Assembly (NCBI GenBank): GCA_039000515.1
Contig: JBCFYV010000001.1
Coordinates: forward strand, 16,655,928 to 16,719,927
Reading direction: 5' to 3'
From: Timema cristinae
Taxonomy: Eukaryota; Arthropoda; Insecta; Phasmatodea; Timematidae
Length of the DNA stretch: 64,000 nucleotides
How positions within the stretch are numbered: position 1 is the first letter of the stretch; the number at the start of each line of letters is the position of its first letter. This document shows, piece after piece, positions 10,641 through 22,437 of this stretch. The notes below the pieces were generated by a model. It made no database searches. It was not told the origin of the DNA and saw nothing but the letters and a program-made list of their open reading frames with translations. Both the position numbers and the translations under genes were made by a program.

Positions 10641-11034
10641 GTTTCTTCTTAACAGAGTCTTATTGTAGTTAAGACTTGTGACAAGAAAAATGAAGAAGAA
10701 GAGAAAAAACATCAAATAATAATAGTTTAATTTTAATTTAAATCGTACGATGATGATGATTATGATAAATAATAATAATATGGCAGACACTTAAGATTTG
10801 CAATTTCCATGATAAAAGGTGCTGTAGTAATATTAATATTCATATTATTATGACCTAGAGTTCTATTAATGCCTTCGATAACAAACCACAGACTTTTACC
10901 TTCTTTTTTTTGGTGTGAACTAAAAATGGCGCAATTTAAAAGGAATTATTAATATGTAGGACGCTCGTTCAGCTACATATTCTATATGAGTTTGAAAGTA
11001 TAGATCTTGGCAACATTTTATCGAGTTAGAAGAA

Positions 11035-11150
11035 GGCTCTGATTCGAATCCCGGTCGATAGAGTTGCGTGTGATTTTTAAACACTCTCTCCAAGCTGACA
11101 TGGTGACTTATCTGTGAACATCCAGCTTATCCTTACTTATCAAATTAAAT
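11035..11150 (+). mobile_element. SINE-B-like fragment
   Basis: GATTCGAATCCCGGTCGATA (B box) followed by a degraded body. Confidence 0.4.
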
Positions 11151-11192
11151 CGTTATCACATCTTGTGTTTAAATTACAAATATAAAATTACA

Positions 11193-11440
11193 GAACTATC
11201 CCAGTGATCGCATGGTATAAGGCGTCATTCTCGCAATAAACTTGACTGCCGCTGATAGAATCAAGGTTTGAATCCATGTCAGGTGTACTGAGAGTTTTTT
11301 TACAAATGGGTTTTCCACTTTCCCTCCACGCAAATGAAGGTACATCTCTTCTAAATTCAACTTTACTGATCCTTAACACACACTAGTGGTATTAATACAT
11401 ATACGTATAATCCGAATGGGTAGTAAGATACGGTATATAT
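11193..11440 (+). mobile_element. SINE-B copy
   Basis: Diverged head (ATCCCAGTGATCGCATGG), B box GGTTTGAATCC, body CCACGCAAATGAAGGTAC, tail ACGTATAATCCGAATGGGTA. Confidence 0.85.
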
Positions 11441-11910
11441 ATGATACTAGCCCCTTCCCCGTAAAAAAATATTGTAAAGAATCCTGTAAAACAAAGCTTC
11501 AAATCATCCATCATGTCAATATAAAAACAAAACTTTTTCTTTACTTTTTTTAAAATACAGTCCTACCATCACGTATAGCCCCCTCCCTCTTTTTATCCTC
11601 CCTACTATTTTCATCTCATTCCTCTTTCCTCACCCTACCCCCCTCCCACCCCTTACCAAACCCACTTTCCCTTCAACAACTTTTTTTTCCAACGACTTAT
11701 AATATACTATCGACATTTTTATGAGGAATAAATTAAATTTTCAAAATAAAATATAGCCTATGTTACTCGCTGATAATGTAGCTTTAAATTGGTGAAAGAA
11801 TTTTTAAAATAGGTCCAGTAGTTTTTGAGTTTATCCATTACAAACAAAAAAACAAAAAAAACACAAAAAATTCAAATATTTCCTCTTTATAATATTAAGT
11901 ATAGATATGT
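11441..11910 (+). mobile_element. LINE 3'-end or non-autonomous derivative, RTE-like
   Basis: Starts ACTAGCCCCTTCCCCG and ends with AGGTCCAGTAGTTTTTGAG, a (CAAA)n stretch, then CCTCTTTATAATATTAAGTA. This terminal arrangement is common at 3' ends of RTE-like LINEs in insects. No ORF remains. The class is recognised from memory of the motif, not by search. Confidence 0.45.
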
Positions 11911-12393
11911 AAGATATAAATATAGCACATGGATAATGTGAGAGGTGTGGTGAAATGAATCGTTATTGTGGTTAGAGGTTAAATCACAAATAATACAAAC
12001 CAAGGCAAAATTTCCGAGATCATTTGGTTCCTCTTGGTTCCCTCTAACATGGTTGTTCTTTCAATTAATTTGTTTGAAATATTTTTAATTATTGATTCCT
12101 GTGACCATTTGTTTATGGACCAAAAATCATTCTCACCCCCTGACGCGTCCGGACGAGGTTCGAACCAAATATATTCTAAGAGGATATATCATTAATATGG
12201 TGCATGTGATGGTCCAAACTTTCAAGTCACCAGCCATGTATGGTGCTTATTGGCTGCCTACTATGCACTGGATATCATCTCAGAGGGAACTGCATGGTTA
12301 CTATTGGAAACAGCGTTGCTATTGTCTAGTTTTCTTGTGTTCAATCTACCTTCAAATAATGTAATACAAGTCTCTCAACGCTGGTTAGTCTGT
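11911..12393. other. Unannotated intronic sequence
   Basis: Overlapping short ORFs at 12092-12489 show no family features. Confidence 0.35.
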
Positions 12394-12693
12394 GTTGCCA
12401 GTAATCCTTCTTACCTCAGTATACCACCTTCACACATAACTGAGATCCTGGAGATTTGGCAACAGTTAACTGAGAAAGAGCGAAGATAAAGCTTTACTCC
12501 ATAAAACCTGCAGTTTACTCAGCAATGATATTGGGTGTAGTTGAGGTTGCCAGTAACTCCTTCTTACCTCAATACACCACCTTCACACATAACTGATATC
12601 CGGGAGATTTGGCAACAGTTAACTGAAAAAAGGAAGATAGCGTTCCTCCATAAGACCTGAAGTTTCCTCAAAGGGCATATTGGGTATAGTCAA
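12394..12693. repeat. Tandem duplication, period about 152 bp
   Basis: GTTGCCAGTAA...CACACATAACTGA...GAGATTTGGCAACAGTTAAC at 12394-12540 is repeated at 12546-12693 with about 10-15% differences. Confidence 0.8.
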
Positions 12694-12784
12694 AATTATT
12701 TATATAGATTCCCGAAAAGAATGTTTTCAAAAAATCTATACATACATAATATATATAATTTGATAAGATAATATTTTTGTACGG

Positions 12785-13280
12785 ATATGAAGCGTGGGTT
12801 CGTCAGAAGAAACACAAGAGCAAGGTGAATGCTATTGGAATAAGATGTCTAAGAAATGTACGTGGAAAACTTGTATGGACAGAGTCAGTAATGCATGGGT
12901 GCTGATGGATTGTGGTTTGAAAGGGAATCAAACAGTTCAATGAGAAAGAAGAATTTTTACGTCGGTTTGGGCCTGTTGAAAAGTATGAGTGTAGATCAAT
13001 TAGTGAAACAAATATATTAAGGTGAATGTGTTGATCAAAAGGAAGGGGTAGGACCAAGTAAGACGTGGCTAAATGTTGTAGACGGTGGTGTGAAAAAGTG
13101 AAACATAAGAGTTTTAAGCATAAAGGAGCATGGATGACTCTGTGTATGGATGTTGTTGAAACGAAGGGAGTATGCAAGGATAGAGAAGTGTGGAGAAAGT
13201 TAGGGGAGGATGGAATAAGTACAGAGTTGTGGTTTTTAGGCTATATGCACATTTTCTTGTTACCCGTTAGGGAGCGGTGT
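12785..13280 (+). pseudogene. LINE ORF2 C-terminal remnant
   Basis: Translated across frameshifts, the plus strand reads like the end of a reverse-transcriptase ORF: YGYEAWVRQKKHKSKVNAIG, then IRCLRNVRGK, then SVDQLVKQIY and GPSKTWLNVV, then MTLCMDVVETKGVCKDREVW. This order (catalytic-domain end, RCLR, W..V, stop) is typical of non-LTR retrotransposon C-termini. Several stops and shifts make it inactive. It ends at a (TATG)n microsatellite, as does the copy at 60885-61235. Confidence 0.7.
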
Positions 13281-13287
13281 TGATTAG

Positions 13288-13405
13288 GTATGTGTATGTA
13301 TGTATGTATTATGTATGTATGTATGTATGTTGTATGTATGTATGTATGTATGTATGTATGCATTTATGTAATTATGTACGTTTATGTATGTATATATATA
13401 CACAC
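13288..13405. repeat. (TATG)n microsatellite at LINE 3' end
   Basis: About 20 imperfect TATG units. It generates a spurious CMYVCMYV ORF. Confidence 0.9.
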
Positions 13406-15120
13406 ATTATACATGTATTTATTAATGCATGTGTGTATGTATCATTAGCCCATTTCCGGTATTTTAAATTACGTAAAAACGGCTTAACCAATTTTGACAA
13501 ACAACCACTCATTTTAGGGGTCTATAATGTCGGCAAAAATAACAAATTTTAACGAAAATCCAATCTCCTTAGCAAATTTCCAGATGCATGCTGTGTGGGC
13601 GGTGAAAAATCTGTATAATCATTTTTTGTTTACGTGTCCATGGAAACCACGATTTGTGTGCGATTGCGTGCTGTTAAATAAAATGTTTCTCTTTGGTAAA
13701 AAAAAATAGATCAATTATTACTAAAGTAGTTTGATGCAACAAATGGTGAGCGGGGGGAGGGTGTGTTTGGGGAGGGTGTCATTTTGAAGATTTTACTGTG
13801 GCGTGAAGGGGGAAAATCTACGTTTTGCTCAAAATTAAACACCGAAAGCTAAAAATCCATGGAAAGTTTAACAGTTGACGTGTAAACCTTTATTTATAAG
13901 TACTAGTGTGACCTTATTCTAAATAACTTTTACCATTAAAAGGTTTTGAATAATTTTAACACGATAATCTGCAACCATCGTTTAGTTATTAAATTGCCAA
14001 AGTAATAAAAAAAAGGGCAGTGTAGAAATAAACTAATTTGAAAAACAATATAATGTAAAATAATGTGTTTTTTTTTATTAATTTGTGAAAGACCATTTCC
14101 TGACAAAGTTGTAAGCCATTTGTATCTTCAAACCTCAAGAAAAATCTTGCAATACCCATTCACTGTTTTCGTTTATAGCGTGAATGATATAGCCTTCATT
14201 ATAGGCAGCCAGCAAAGCTGTTATGTATTGTGGAAAGTATTTGTAATCAAGCTGGGCGTTACAGCTGCGCGAGGTTTTGCCACTTAGGTATTAAATTGAA
14301 AGCGAAGAAAATCTACTTTATATCTGAGTAAATATTTAACTTCCGTGTCTATAAAACAAATGCATAATTAACTTAAAATACTGATTTACGGGTGTTAATA
14401 TTGTATTATTGAATATTCATTTGATTCGTTGTCATTATAATGATATATTGTTTGTGTTCAAAAGTTAATATATACCATATATATATATATAAAAGTTTTA
14501 TCCCCAAAAGTCCAAGTTATTTTATAGTAAGCTCCAATTAAAGAACGACCTCCAAATTAAGTTAATCCCTTCATGGTAAAAATTGGTGTCGAGCTCTAAT
14601 AATTTAAATTAAAAAATTCTCATATGAAAATCAAATAATTCATAAATCCTGGAGACCTGGGTAGATTTACCCACTGTATGAGTAGGTTTTTTTTCTCTGA
14701 ACATCTAGTCGTGGGAGTAGTTATGTAAGCCCTTGATTTTTTTTTTTAAACCCCCGTGAGCCATTGGAAATATCTCGTGGGAGGAAAAGGCCCAGTAAGT
14801 GTTGGATGGAGTGTAGCGGTTTCAGTTATATAACCTCCGAGGCAGGAGTGTCGTGACAGATGCAGTCAGTTATGTGCGTCAGGTCGACGACTTCTGTTTG
14901 CAGAGGAGGAACAAAACATCTGCCACTTTCAAACACGAGACGACACTCTTATAATCATTTGTACAAATATCTCGTAACTAAACGCTTCCCTTCTCTTTAT
15001 ATGCATCACCTCTCGTATATTTAATGAGTTAGGAATTATGTTATATTTTATTTACGTTCACTTTTCTAGATATAGGTCTACAACAGCCCACGACTTACAA
15101 ATAAGCTTAAACTAAGATAA
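13406..15120. other. AT-rich intronic sequence, no gene recognised
   Basis: 13445-13700 contains AAACGGCTTAACCAATTTTG, a phrase often seen in degraded insect LINE or Helitron sequence. 14800-14960 is locally GC-richer but has no ORF or splice structure I can support. Confidence 0.35.
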
Positions 15121-15290
15121 GCCCGCTTAGGTGGCCACATGGTTTAACACGCTACTCTCGTGTTAAACTAAACTGCCGGTGAAGGGCAGATCGAGGTTCG
15201 AATCTTGGTTAGGTGTACTGAGGATGGTTTTTCCTAAAGAGTTTTCTAATCTCTCTCTCTCTCTCTCTCCTCTCTCTCTATGCAAAAATG
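15121..15290 (+). mobile_element. SINE-B copy, 3' truncated at a CT run
   Basis: Head CCCGCTTAGGTGGCCACATG, B box GGTTCGAATC. The body is replaced by (CT)n expansion at about 15251-15280. Confidence 0.85.
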
Positions 15291-15676
15291 TTGTGTTTTA
15301 GCTTTCAATAATTTTATTGGAGAAGTTTCGAAACTGTCGACGCTGAAAATTAATTTTCAAATCGAGTTTGCAGCTAACTAAAATTCGAAGTGAAGTCGAA
15401 GTTTTCGAAGCTTTGTACACACACATCCTTACACAATATAGTAAAAATGGGTCGAATTCTTTACTTCTCAAACTTGAATTTTAAATTTTCTTCCAAATCT
15501 AGAATCTAAATTTGAATCTTTAAAACCGTAAAATTTTAAAGTAGAAATATTTAAAATTTAATTTAAAAAAGGTTGTTTTAAGACTTGGTGCTACTGAAAA
15601 ATATAATTTGTTTGTCATGTCTATTACGTCATAAGCTACAAAGTGAACACTTTTTTATATTCATTAATAAACTAAC

Positions 15677-15957
15677 CCGCCTCGATTGAGTAGTTAGCTA
15701 ACGCGCTAGTTTCGTGTTGAGATAGACTGCCGAGGATGGGGAAATTGAGGTTCTAATATCGCTCGGGTGATCTGAGGGTTTTTCCTAAATAGTTTTCGAC
15801 TTTCCTTCAATGAAAATGCGAATTCACTTCCTCTATATTCAACATTCCTAATTCCTAACCCAATATTATAATTATAACTTAAGCGTATAACCCGAACGGT
15901 AGTAAGACGCGGTGGTAAAATATTAGGTTTTACATAATAATAATAATAATAATAATA
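15677..15957 (+). mobile_element. SINE-B copy
   Basis: Head CCCGCCTCGATTGAGTAGTT, body, tail GCGTATAACCCGAACGGTAG, then (TAA)n to about 15957. Confidence 0.9.
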
Positions 15958-16049
15958 TATTAATAAATTACATACTTTTGTCCTTTTTTTTGTGTAATTT
16001 TGTTACTCTCTCAACTATAAAAAATTGTATGATACCTTTTATTTTAGTA

Positions 16050-16380
16050 TTAGGTGTTCTTTCTTACGACAGGTCCATTCCTTTTGTCAGTAAACTTAGA
16101 CCGCCAATGCACTCTGTCCTTTGCCCCCTTCTCAAGCTCCCATGGTTGTCTTCTTACCTTTAAGTCCTCTAATATTTGAATCCTCCTTCTTCCTAAGCTC
16201 CTCTTTCCCTCAACCTTTCCTTCTATGACGTCGTGCAGAAGACAGTTCCTCCTAAGGGTGTGTCCGATATAGTTTGCTTCGTACCGAAGAATCACATCCA
16301 AAATGGTTCTCTTCTCACCCACTCTTCTTAAGACTTCATTTGTCACCCTGTATATCCACCCGTTATTCTAAAGTATTCCT
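16050..16380 (-). pseudogene. LINE ORF2 C-terminal remnant
   Basis: The minus strand encodes VLRRVGEKRTILDVILRYEA, then NYIGHTLRRNCLLHDVIEGK, then VEGKRSLGRRRIQILEDLK. This is the familiar end of insect non-LTR reverse-transcriptase proteins (GEKRT, W/YIGH.LRRN, EG...GRRR). It is an isolated fragment with no upstream RT domain in the window. Confidence 0.8.
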
Positions 16381-16505
16381 TCCGAATATACTGTCGTTTC
16401 ATTTCAAGGTCATCATAATTATATTCGAGATGTTTTGTTGAGATTTTTACGAATCTCGATTTTCTATAATATCAGAGGATTCAATTGATCGAATATTCTA
16501 ACGCC

Positions 16506-17095
16506 CATATATACAATATTGTAAAATGTTATCAATATTGTGCACAAAATAAACATGTTTGTATTTTCTTAAGGGTTCTTCCAGTGAATCTCGGACTGTA
16601 GTGAAACACAAATTGTAACCGACGACCAGAGTAGAGTGAGAGAAAGAGAAATATCCCACTAATGATATATTAGAGGTCGTAAACACAAACACAACAATCG
16701 CACGATCCTTGTCCTTATTAATGTTTATATCTATCGATGAACTGATCCAAGTTCTCATCTTGGAGAAATATCAAGGACGCGATGAGTAATCCGACTCTTC
16801 TTCATTGGCGTGACGGTCGTATTTAGGTTGAGAGGGAAATGTTAAGCGAGGAAGGTTACAAAGGGACGATATAAGCGATTAGGTTAACTATCCTTATTAG
16901 TATTGTATCTTCTAAGGTATGATTGCTAAGACGAAGGTTGATATTTTCTCATGTTTCGGCTGGATGGAAGCGAACGAACATAAATACTTTTAGCATAATA
17001 TTATTTAACATTTCTGTCTAACCTCGGAGGTGTTTTAATAATTTGTTTGCGTATTTTTGACAGCTATCAGATCTATAGGAATGGAATAATTTAGA
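16506..17095. other. Unannotated intronic sequence
   Basis: The minus-strand ORF at 16498-16758 (86 codons) shows no recognisable domain. Confidence 0.35.
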
Positions 17096-17345
17096 ACTAT
17101 GTTCTGGGTGCTGACTGGTAAGCCCATTGGGAAGCGACCATTGGGAATATCTAGAAGCAGATGGGAGGATAACATTAGAACGGACCTGAAAAGATATATG
17201 ATATATATAATGAGGTGGGAGTGGATATAACTAGCTCAAGATAGGAATATGAGGGATGGTAATAATGTAGAAGGTGGAGTGGATATAACTAGATTAAGAT
17301 AGGAATGGGTGGCGTACTTTTATAAGTGCAGCAATGAACTTTTGA
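17096..17345 (+). pseudogene. LINE ORF2 C-terminal remnant (GRPRRRWEDNI type)
   Basis: Decayed copy of the motif set seen at 23330-23520: VLTGKPIGKRPLGISRSRWE, then DNIRTDLK. The last part (TGGATATAACTAGCTCAAGA) is duplicated within the fragment. Confidence 0.65.
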
Positions 17346-17480
17346 GTTACTAATGCTGTAGAGTAAGTAAGTATAAGTATTACGTAGAATAACATAAACA
17401 TTTCTTTTATTGATACCCGTTCGGTTTATCCACATATTCATACTAACGAGTTAGGTATATGATTAAGGTATAATTTAATA

Positions 17481-17670
17481 ACCCGCTTCAGTGGCCGAAG
17501 GCTCCTAAGGTGTCACTCTCACAATAGACTTAGACTGCCGATGACCGGGAGATCGAGGTTAAATCTCGGTCGGATGTACTGAGGGGTGGTTTTTCCCAAA
17601 AATTGTTTTCCATTCTCTCTCCACGCAAATGCGAGTACACTTCCTATATAAATATAACCTTCCTATGAGA
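17481..17670 (+). mobile_element. SINE-B copy, 3' truncated
   Basis: Head CCCGCTTCAGTGGCCGAAGG and body to AATATAACCTTCCT. The tail is absent. Confidence 0.85.
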
Positions 17671-17881
17671 TCGCGGTTCCACCACTTGAGTCACTCTTGC
17701 GCCGAGCTATTCAATATCTTCCTTTCACCCAACATTCTGTCTGCTGTTTCTTCTGAGAAAGGTCAGGAGAGCTAACGAGAGGGTTATATAACTCTCAGCC
17801 TCTTATCTGACGTACAGGAATACAGATACTGTACTGAGGTAGTCTTATCTATACATGAATTTTATTATAAATGCTTTCACA

Positions 17882-18085
17882 TCTGACAAGACGTGTATTA
17901 ATCACAACTTGTGAATTGGGGAATGCCAGGCCTCCACCGTGGTTCGGATCCCACGTTAAATTGTAGGTCCTCCATTTCATCTCACAATCACCCTACCATT
18001 ACACATTAGCGTGAGTGCGTATAACCCGAAACGGGTAGTAAGACGCGGTTCTAATAATAATAATACTAATAATAATAATATTATA
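17882..18085 (+). mobile_element. SINE-A, 5' truncated
   Basis: Starts within the body (TCTGACAAGACGTGTATTAA), with complete tail and (TAA)n. The head is missing. Confidence 0.9.
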
Positions 18086-18117
18086 AATGAACTTTTGAAG
18101 CACCTTTAATTTTTTTT

Positions 18118-18660
18118 AACACCGCGTCTTATACCCGTTTGGGTAATACGTATGTATATATATATAATATATAAAAATTATGATGATGATGATGATGATG
18201 ATCTAAGGATAAGGAAGGTTGAATTTAGAATGCTATATTTGTATTTGCGTTCTTCTGTGCTGGCGGCCAGGGTTCAATCCTCGGTCCCAGCACAGATTTA
18301 TCTGATTACCAAACACTTCCTTCACCCTGACAAGACATCTTGTGAATGTGGGGAATGCCAGGGCCTCCACCGTGGTTCGGATCCTACGTTAAACTGTAGG
18401 TCCTTCATTTCATCTCACAATCACCCTACTATTACACATTTGCGTAATGCGTATAACCCGAATGGGTATGTAAGACGCGGTGCTTAATAATAATAATAAT
18501 AATATATAATAATAATAATAATGTATTTGCGTTGAGGGAGAATGGAAAATCATTTAGAAAAAAACTACCCTCAGTTGCCTACAACCGACTGGTATTTGAA
18601 CCCCCATTCTCCCCGTAGTAAGTATTCTAGTCTATCGCCTGAGTGATGCCTTAGACAAGA
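18118..18660 (-). mobile_element. SINE-B copy split by nested SINE-A
   Basis: Minus-strand tail at 18118-18153 and body to 18251. It resumes at 18522 with GTATTTGCGTTGAGGGAG and reaches the head near 18655. Confidence 0.8.
18252..18521 (+). mobile_element. SINE-A nested in SINE-B
   Basis: 5'-truncated head (TTCTGTGCTGGCGG), full body and tail with (TAA)n. A 12-bp duplication TGTATTTGCGTT lies at 18240-18251 and 18522-18533. Confidence 0.9.
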
Positions 18661-18814
18661 GGAAGCTAGTATACTTTTTAGTGTAGCCACAGGTGTGAGG
18701 AATAAGAAGTGAAATTCGCCACAACATATAAAAATTGAGAGATTGGGTTTTATCAATTCGAATATTTAAAACAACACACTTAAAAAAAAACTCCACGGCG
18801 TCAGCCCGCAATCG

Positions 18815-18965
18815 ACTGAGCGTGTGCCGTCTGTTGGCGAAGATGGTGTCAACTTCTGCGGATAAAGGGTGTAGTGCGACCAGCACGACGAAGCCTGCGG
18901 CCGTTAATCTCAGTTTTATAGACTGGAACAGCTACTTTTCTATTCAAGTAGCTCCTCATTTGTTC
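18815..18965. repeat. Dispersed repeat, partner of 2095-2265
   Basis: GTTGGCGAAGATGGTGTCAA and CCGTTAATCTCAGTTTTATA align with 2128-2250. Confidence 0.5.
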
Positions 18966-18984
18966 TATATAAGATGAGTCATCC

Positions 18985-19095
18985 TCGTTCCAGACCCACT
19001 GTTTCACGGTAAACCTGGGTTAACCTGGAAGTACCGGGTGTTGAACCCGGGAACTCTGGATCTGAAGCGCGAACAACTAGACCAGAGCTGGGGAC
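18985..19095 (-). mobile_element. tRNA-derived SINE head
   Basis: On the minus strand CTCTGGTCTAGTTGTTCGCG is followed by B box GGGTTCAACACCCGG. Probably the 5' part of the repeat at 18815-18965. Confidence 0.5.
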
Positions 19096-19256
19096 TTAAA
19101 AATGACATATACAGTTTGAAAAGTTTTTTTTTAAACATGTACATTTCAGCTATTGAGTTACAACAAGCTCAGAAGCAGATGATGAAAACGGTTTGGATTG
19201 AAAATGTTTAATGAGGAATTCGACTATACTCTCATCTAATCTAACAAGTTGCAAAA

Positions 19257-19574
19257 TAATGAACCGTTGACCAGGGTACGTCCGAATGTACTAATTGTAC
19301 ATCCTTTCCGTGGAGGCTCTTTCCATGTCCCGATGAGATGAATATGAGGGTGTGGAACCAGTGGAAACACTTAAACCTATCCTAGGTCTAATGAACCAAA
19401 TCCTGGTGACCACTGGTAAAACTCACTTTTCGGGAAAAATACCCAACGTACTAGCCAGAAATAATAATAAAAATGACCTTCATTTATATTCATAATATAA
19501 TAATAATAATAATAATAAAAAATTGAACCCTGTACCCCTAGGCTCTTGGCACTGACCATTACACCATAGGGCCC
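19257..19574 (-). mobile_element. SINE-V copy with unexpanded VNTR
   Basis: Minus strand: head GGGCCCTATGGTGTAATGGT with B box GGTTCAAT, body TGGGTATTTTTCCCGAAAAG, then GGTTCCACACCCTCATATTC directly joined to ATCTCATCGGGACATGGAAA. At this junction, where the copies at 52330 and 57570 carry 1.4-2.4 kb of 18-bp units, there is only about one unit (19340-19352). A (TAA)n-rich insertion of about 65 bp (19459-19520) splits the head. Confidence 0.8.
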
Positions 19575-19737
19575 GTTACTATCTGAAGTCATTACACATC
19601 TTAGTTCTACCTCCAAATTGACATTAATAATTTGAAATTTGTATTTTTACTTGATTAATCACATCATAGAGACTATCAATTCAAAACCCACATTGACCTA
19701 AACATTGACATAACCTTCGAAATACCCGCTTTAAAAG

Positions 19738-20062
19738 ATATAAGGTATTTACCACCATTTATTTATTGTATTTAACATGCACTTTTTGAACCGACTGTTT
19801 ATATCATCACATGAAAATTTCTATGAGTGAGAGCGAAAGCGTCTACCAATTTTGTCAGGAAAGGTATTTCCACATACCTTCCTAGGTTATTTTACATTCC
19901 ACAATCGTCATGGGACCGACGGCTTTACTTCCCCTCCAAAGGAAGTTGTACTGGGGATTTTTATCAATCAAGGGAAAAATCCATCGAGGCCGGTTGGGTT
20001 TGAATCCAGGAACATCGGGTCCTGAGGCGAGCTCTTTACCCAAGACCACCAAGGTCGGCGTT
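19738..20062 (-). mobile_element. SINE-E copy
   Basis: Minus strand tRNA-like head near 20060 with GGTTTGAATCC-type B box in GGATTCAAACCCAACC (plus-strand view). The body is shared along its length with 28340-28640. The 3' end TGCATGTTAAATACAATA lies at the left. Confidence 0.75.
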
Positions 20063-20516
20063 GTTGTCACAAGAGACTTACACATATTAGTGACTGAAGA
20101 ATTCTGGCGCATTTTTAAGTGTTCCAGAATGAGAAGAAAATCAAATAATCTTGCACTTGTACAAAAATAAAAGGTAGACATTAATTTGATTGAGTTTGTC
20201 ATATTAAAATAAACATGATCACGCAAGAATTATATGTCAATTTGAAGTAATTAATACCATAAATAATGGAGGGGAATATTGGATGGTGGTGTTGCAACAA
20301 TAACTCATTCAGAAAGAGTAATATTCTTCAATGATATTCAGGAAATAACAAGTTACAACCAGTAAAAGCTATTAGGAAACAGTTTATTTTACCTTGAGAG
20401 CTGGCAAACTTAAGTTCACCACACTTTTATGGTCAGTTTGCCACGTGTGGCCTTAGAAACATCCAGCAACCAAAGTGGTTTTTTTATAAATTACAATTAT
20501 ATATTTTTTGTATTTT

Positions 20517-20562
20517 TTTTAGCACCGCGTTTTACTAACTGTTCAGGCCATACGATTGTTTT
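20517..20562 (-). mobile_element. SINE shared-tail fragment
   Basis: Plus-strand view TTTAGCACCGCGTTTTACTA then CTGTTCAGGCCATACG: only the common 3' tail is present. Confidence 0.7.
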
Positions 20563-20599
20563 TAGTAGTCAATTTTACTTAATTCACGTTAATTTATAG

Positions 20600-20915
20600 A
20601 TATTGATAGTATCTAATGAAAGTAACAGCTTTAAGTCATATGACTTGATTTAATAATATTTGAAAGTAAATCTAGGTAGCTTTCTGGAAATTATATGTGT
20701 CTATTAGTATGATAATTAGTGTAAACAGTCCAATTTTCATAGGAAAAGACAGCTAAAAAATTTACTAAATATACTTTAATGTATTCATACGTAAAATAAT
20801 GTGGAATGGACCTTTCACCCTTGATATATATAGTTAAAATTATATTATTAATACAGTAAAGTTTTATCAATATTGATGGCAAAAAAAACTACACAAGTTT
20901 GTATTTTCTATAACT
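20600..20915. repeat. Dispersed palindromic-family repeat
   Basis: Left part GATATTGATAGTATCTAATG...AAGTCATATGACTTG and right part TATCAATATTGATGGC with GTATTCATACGTAAAATAAT are roughly inverted with respect to each other. Related segments lie at 10500, 49205 and 52150. Confidence 0.45.
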
Positions 20916-20944
20916 TTTTTTTATGAAAACCAGATTGTGTCTAA

Positions 20945-21090
20945 TTAAATTTATGGTCTGGGTTTGATTCCTGAGTGTACTGCTGATGTTATTTTCCCTT
21001 CTTGGTTTCCCACACTCTGTCCACGCAAATAAGAGTGCATTTTCTCTGAATTTTACCCTCCCCATACAAGTAAATTTTAACTGTTGTACT
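20945..21090 (+). mobile_element. SINE-B fragment
   Basis: GGGTTTGATTCCTGAGTGTA, then TCCACGCAAATAAGAGTGCA, without head start or tail. Confidence 0.5.
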
Positions 21091-21194
21091 ATAAATAAAT
21101 GTCAACAAATATTGAAAACAGCTATCTGGAATTTAAATTACCCGTTAAGGAAAATGCACATGTCAAAATATGTATTTTGTTGGGAACATTAAAA

Positions 21195-21442
21195 AAAAGC
21201 CACTTTGATGCCACGTGTCTAATGCGCTACTCTGTGTTATACTAGACTGCCAATGATGGGGAGATCAAGGTTTGAATCTCGTTTGAGTGTACTGATAGGT
21301 TTTTCAAAAAATGCTTTTCCAATCTCTCTACACGCAAATGCGGGTATACTTCCTCTAAATATAACCTACTATTCCTAAAACTACTAGCGTAATTAGTACA
21401 TAAGCGTATAACCTGAATAGGTAATAGGACGTGGTGCTACAA
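21195..21442 (+). mobile_element. SINE-B copy
   Basis: Head GCCACTTTGATGCCACGTGT, B box GGTTTGAATC, body, tail GCGTATAACCTGAATAGGTA ending GACGTGGTGCTAC. Confidence 0.9.
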
Positions 21443-22437
21443 AAATTATGCTTTTATTAATTTTTTTAATACTAAAATTTTGTGTCATCTTGCACGCACA
21501 GTAGTTTGTTTTTATAGCTCTCCATGTGAAGATAAAATATTTTGGAGATGTTTCCATGGAGGCTATGAGACTACTGACTTACTTATTTTACTATAAATGT
21601 TATACTTAACATGCTGATTATATCAAAACACGAATTATAAACTAGCGTAATATTAAAACATACACAAACACCACACAACATGGCTAGCCACAATAATGTC
21701 TCTCTATCGTCATATAATTTTTTTTTATTGTGGAATAACACAAAAATATAGTTGTTAAATATGTAAAGTTTCACATCAACATTTTGACATGTGACGCCAC
21801 CAATACAGTTTCTAAAACCAGACTCGGATATTTTGGTGGATTACTCTTGCGGTAACGTCATGAGGCAATACGTATGGCCTGACGTAACCCGGGCCATTAA
21901 GGCGTCGGCGTATAAAACGTGGAGAATAACCTACAATATATAATTGTGAAATAACACGCATTATATCTAATAAAAACAATAAAAACGAGGCAACCATGTC
22001 AACCTCTCAATATTTTTCCCTTCTTAATTTCCCTTGCGGTATTTCTAGAAGAATATATAATGGGAGGATTGATTGCGAAAGGGGGGCGTTAACATAGTTT
22101 TACGTAATTCCAAAGTTAATATTAGTTATCTAAATGTCGTCAGACTTCTCAGAGGTGGGATATTAAGTGCAATTTTTCGAGGGATCAAGGAAATTGATTT
22201 TTTCTCTAGAGGTTTTTTTAATAGAAAAGAAAGTGACATCTTATATTAAATAATTGCATCAACAAAATAATTGAGTTGTTTTTAATAAAGTGAGATCTTC
22301 TGCGATTAAAGAACGACAATTCGACGTGAGATTTGTGAAAGTACAATATCTACACATTATACAATGTTTCAATCAAAGTTTAATTCAGCGGTTGAAGAAC
22401 TCCTGACTCGAAGGATCAACTTGCAGTAGATTCTTCT
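21443..22437. other. Unannotated intronic sequence with a TATA-like motif
   Basis: GGCGTATAAAACGTGG at 21907-21922 resembles a TATA box in a GC-richer patch (21840-21925), but no convincing ORF or exon follows. Otherwise nothing recognised. Confidence 0.25.

Larger units (their letters stand above)
15305..16505. repeat. Old dispersed repeat interrupted by two younger insertions
   Basis: 15450-15660, 15965-16045 and 16380-16500 match 24170-24600 in order (shared TTTGTTTGTCATGTCTATTA and TTGTTACTCTCTCAACTATA-like blocks). The gaps are filled by a SINE-B (15677-15957) and a LINE fragment (16050-16380). Confidence 0.5.

Noticed and set aside
21907..21922. TATA-box promoter of an unseen gene
   Set aside because: The following ATG (21996) opens only a short frame without recognisable features.
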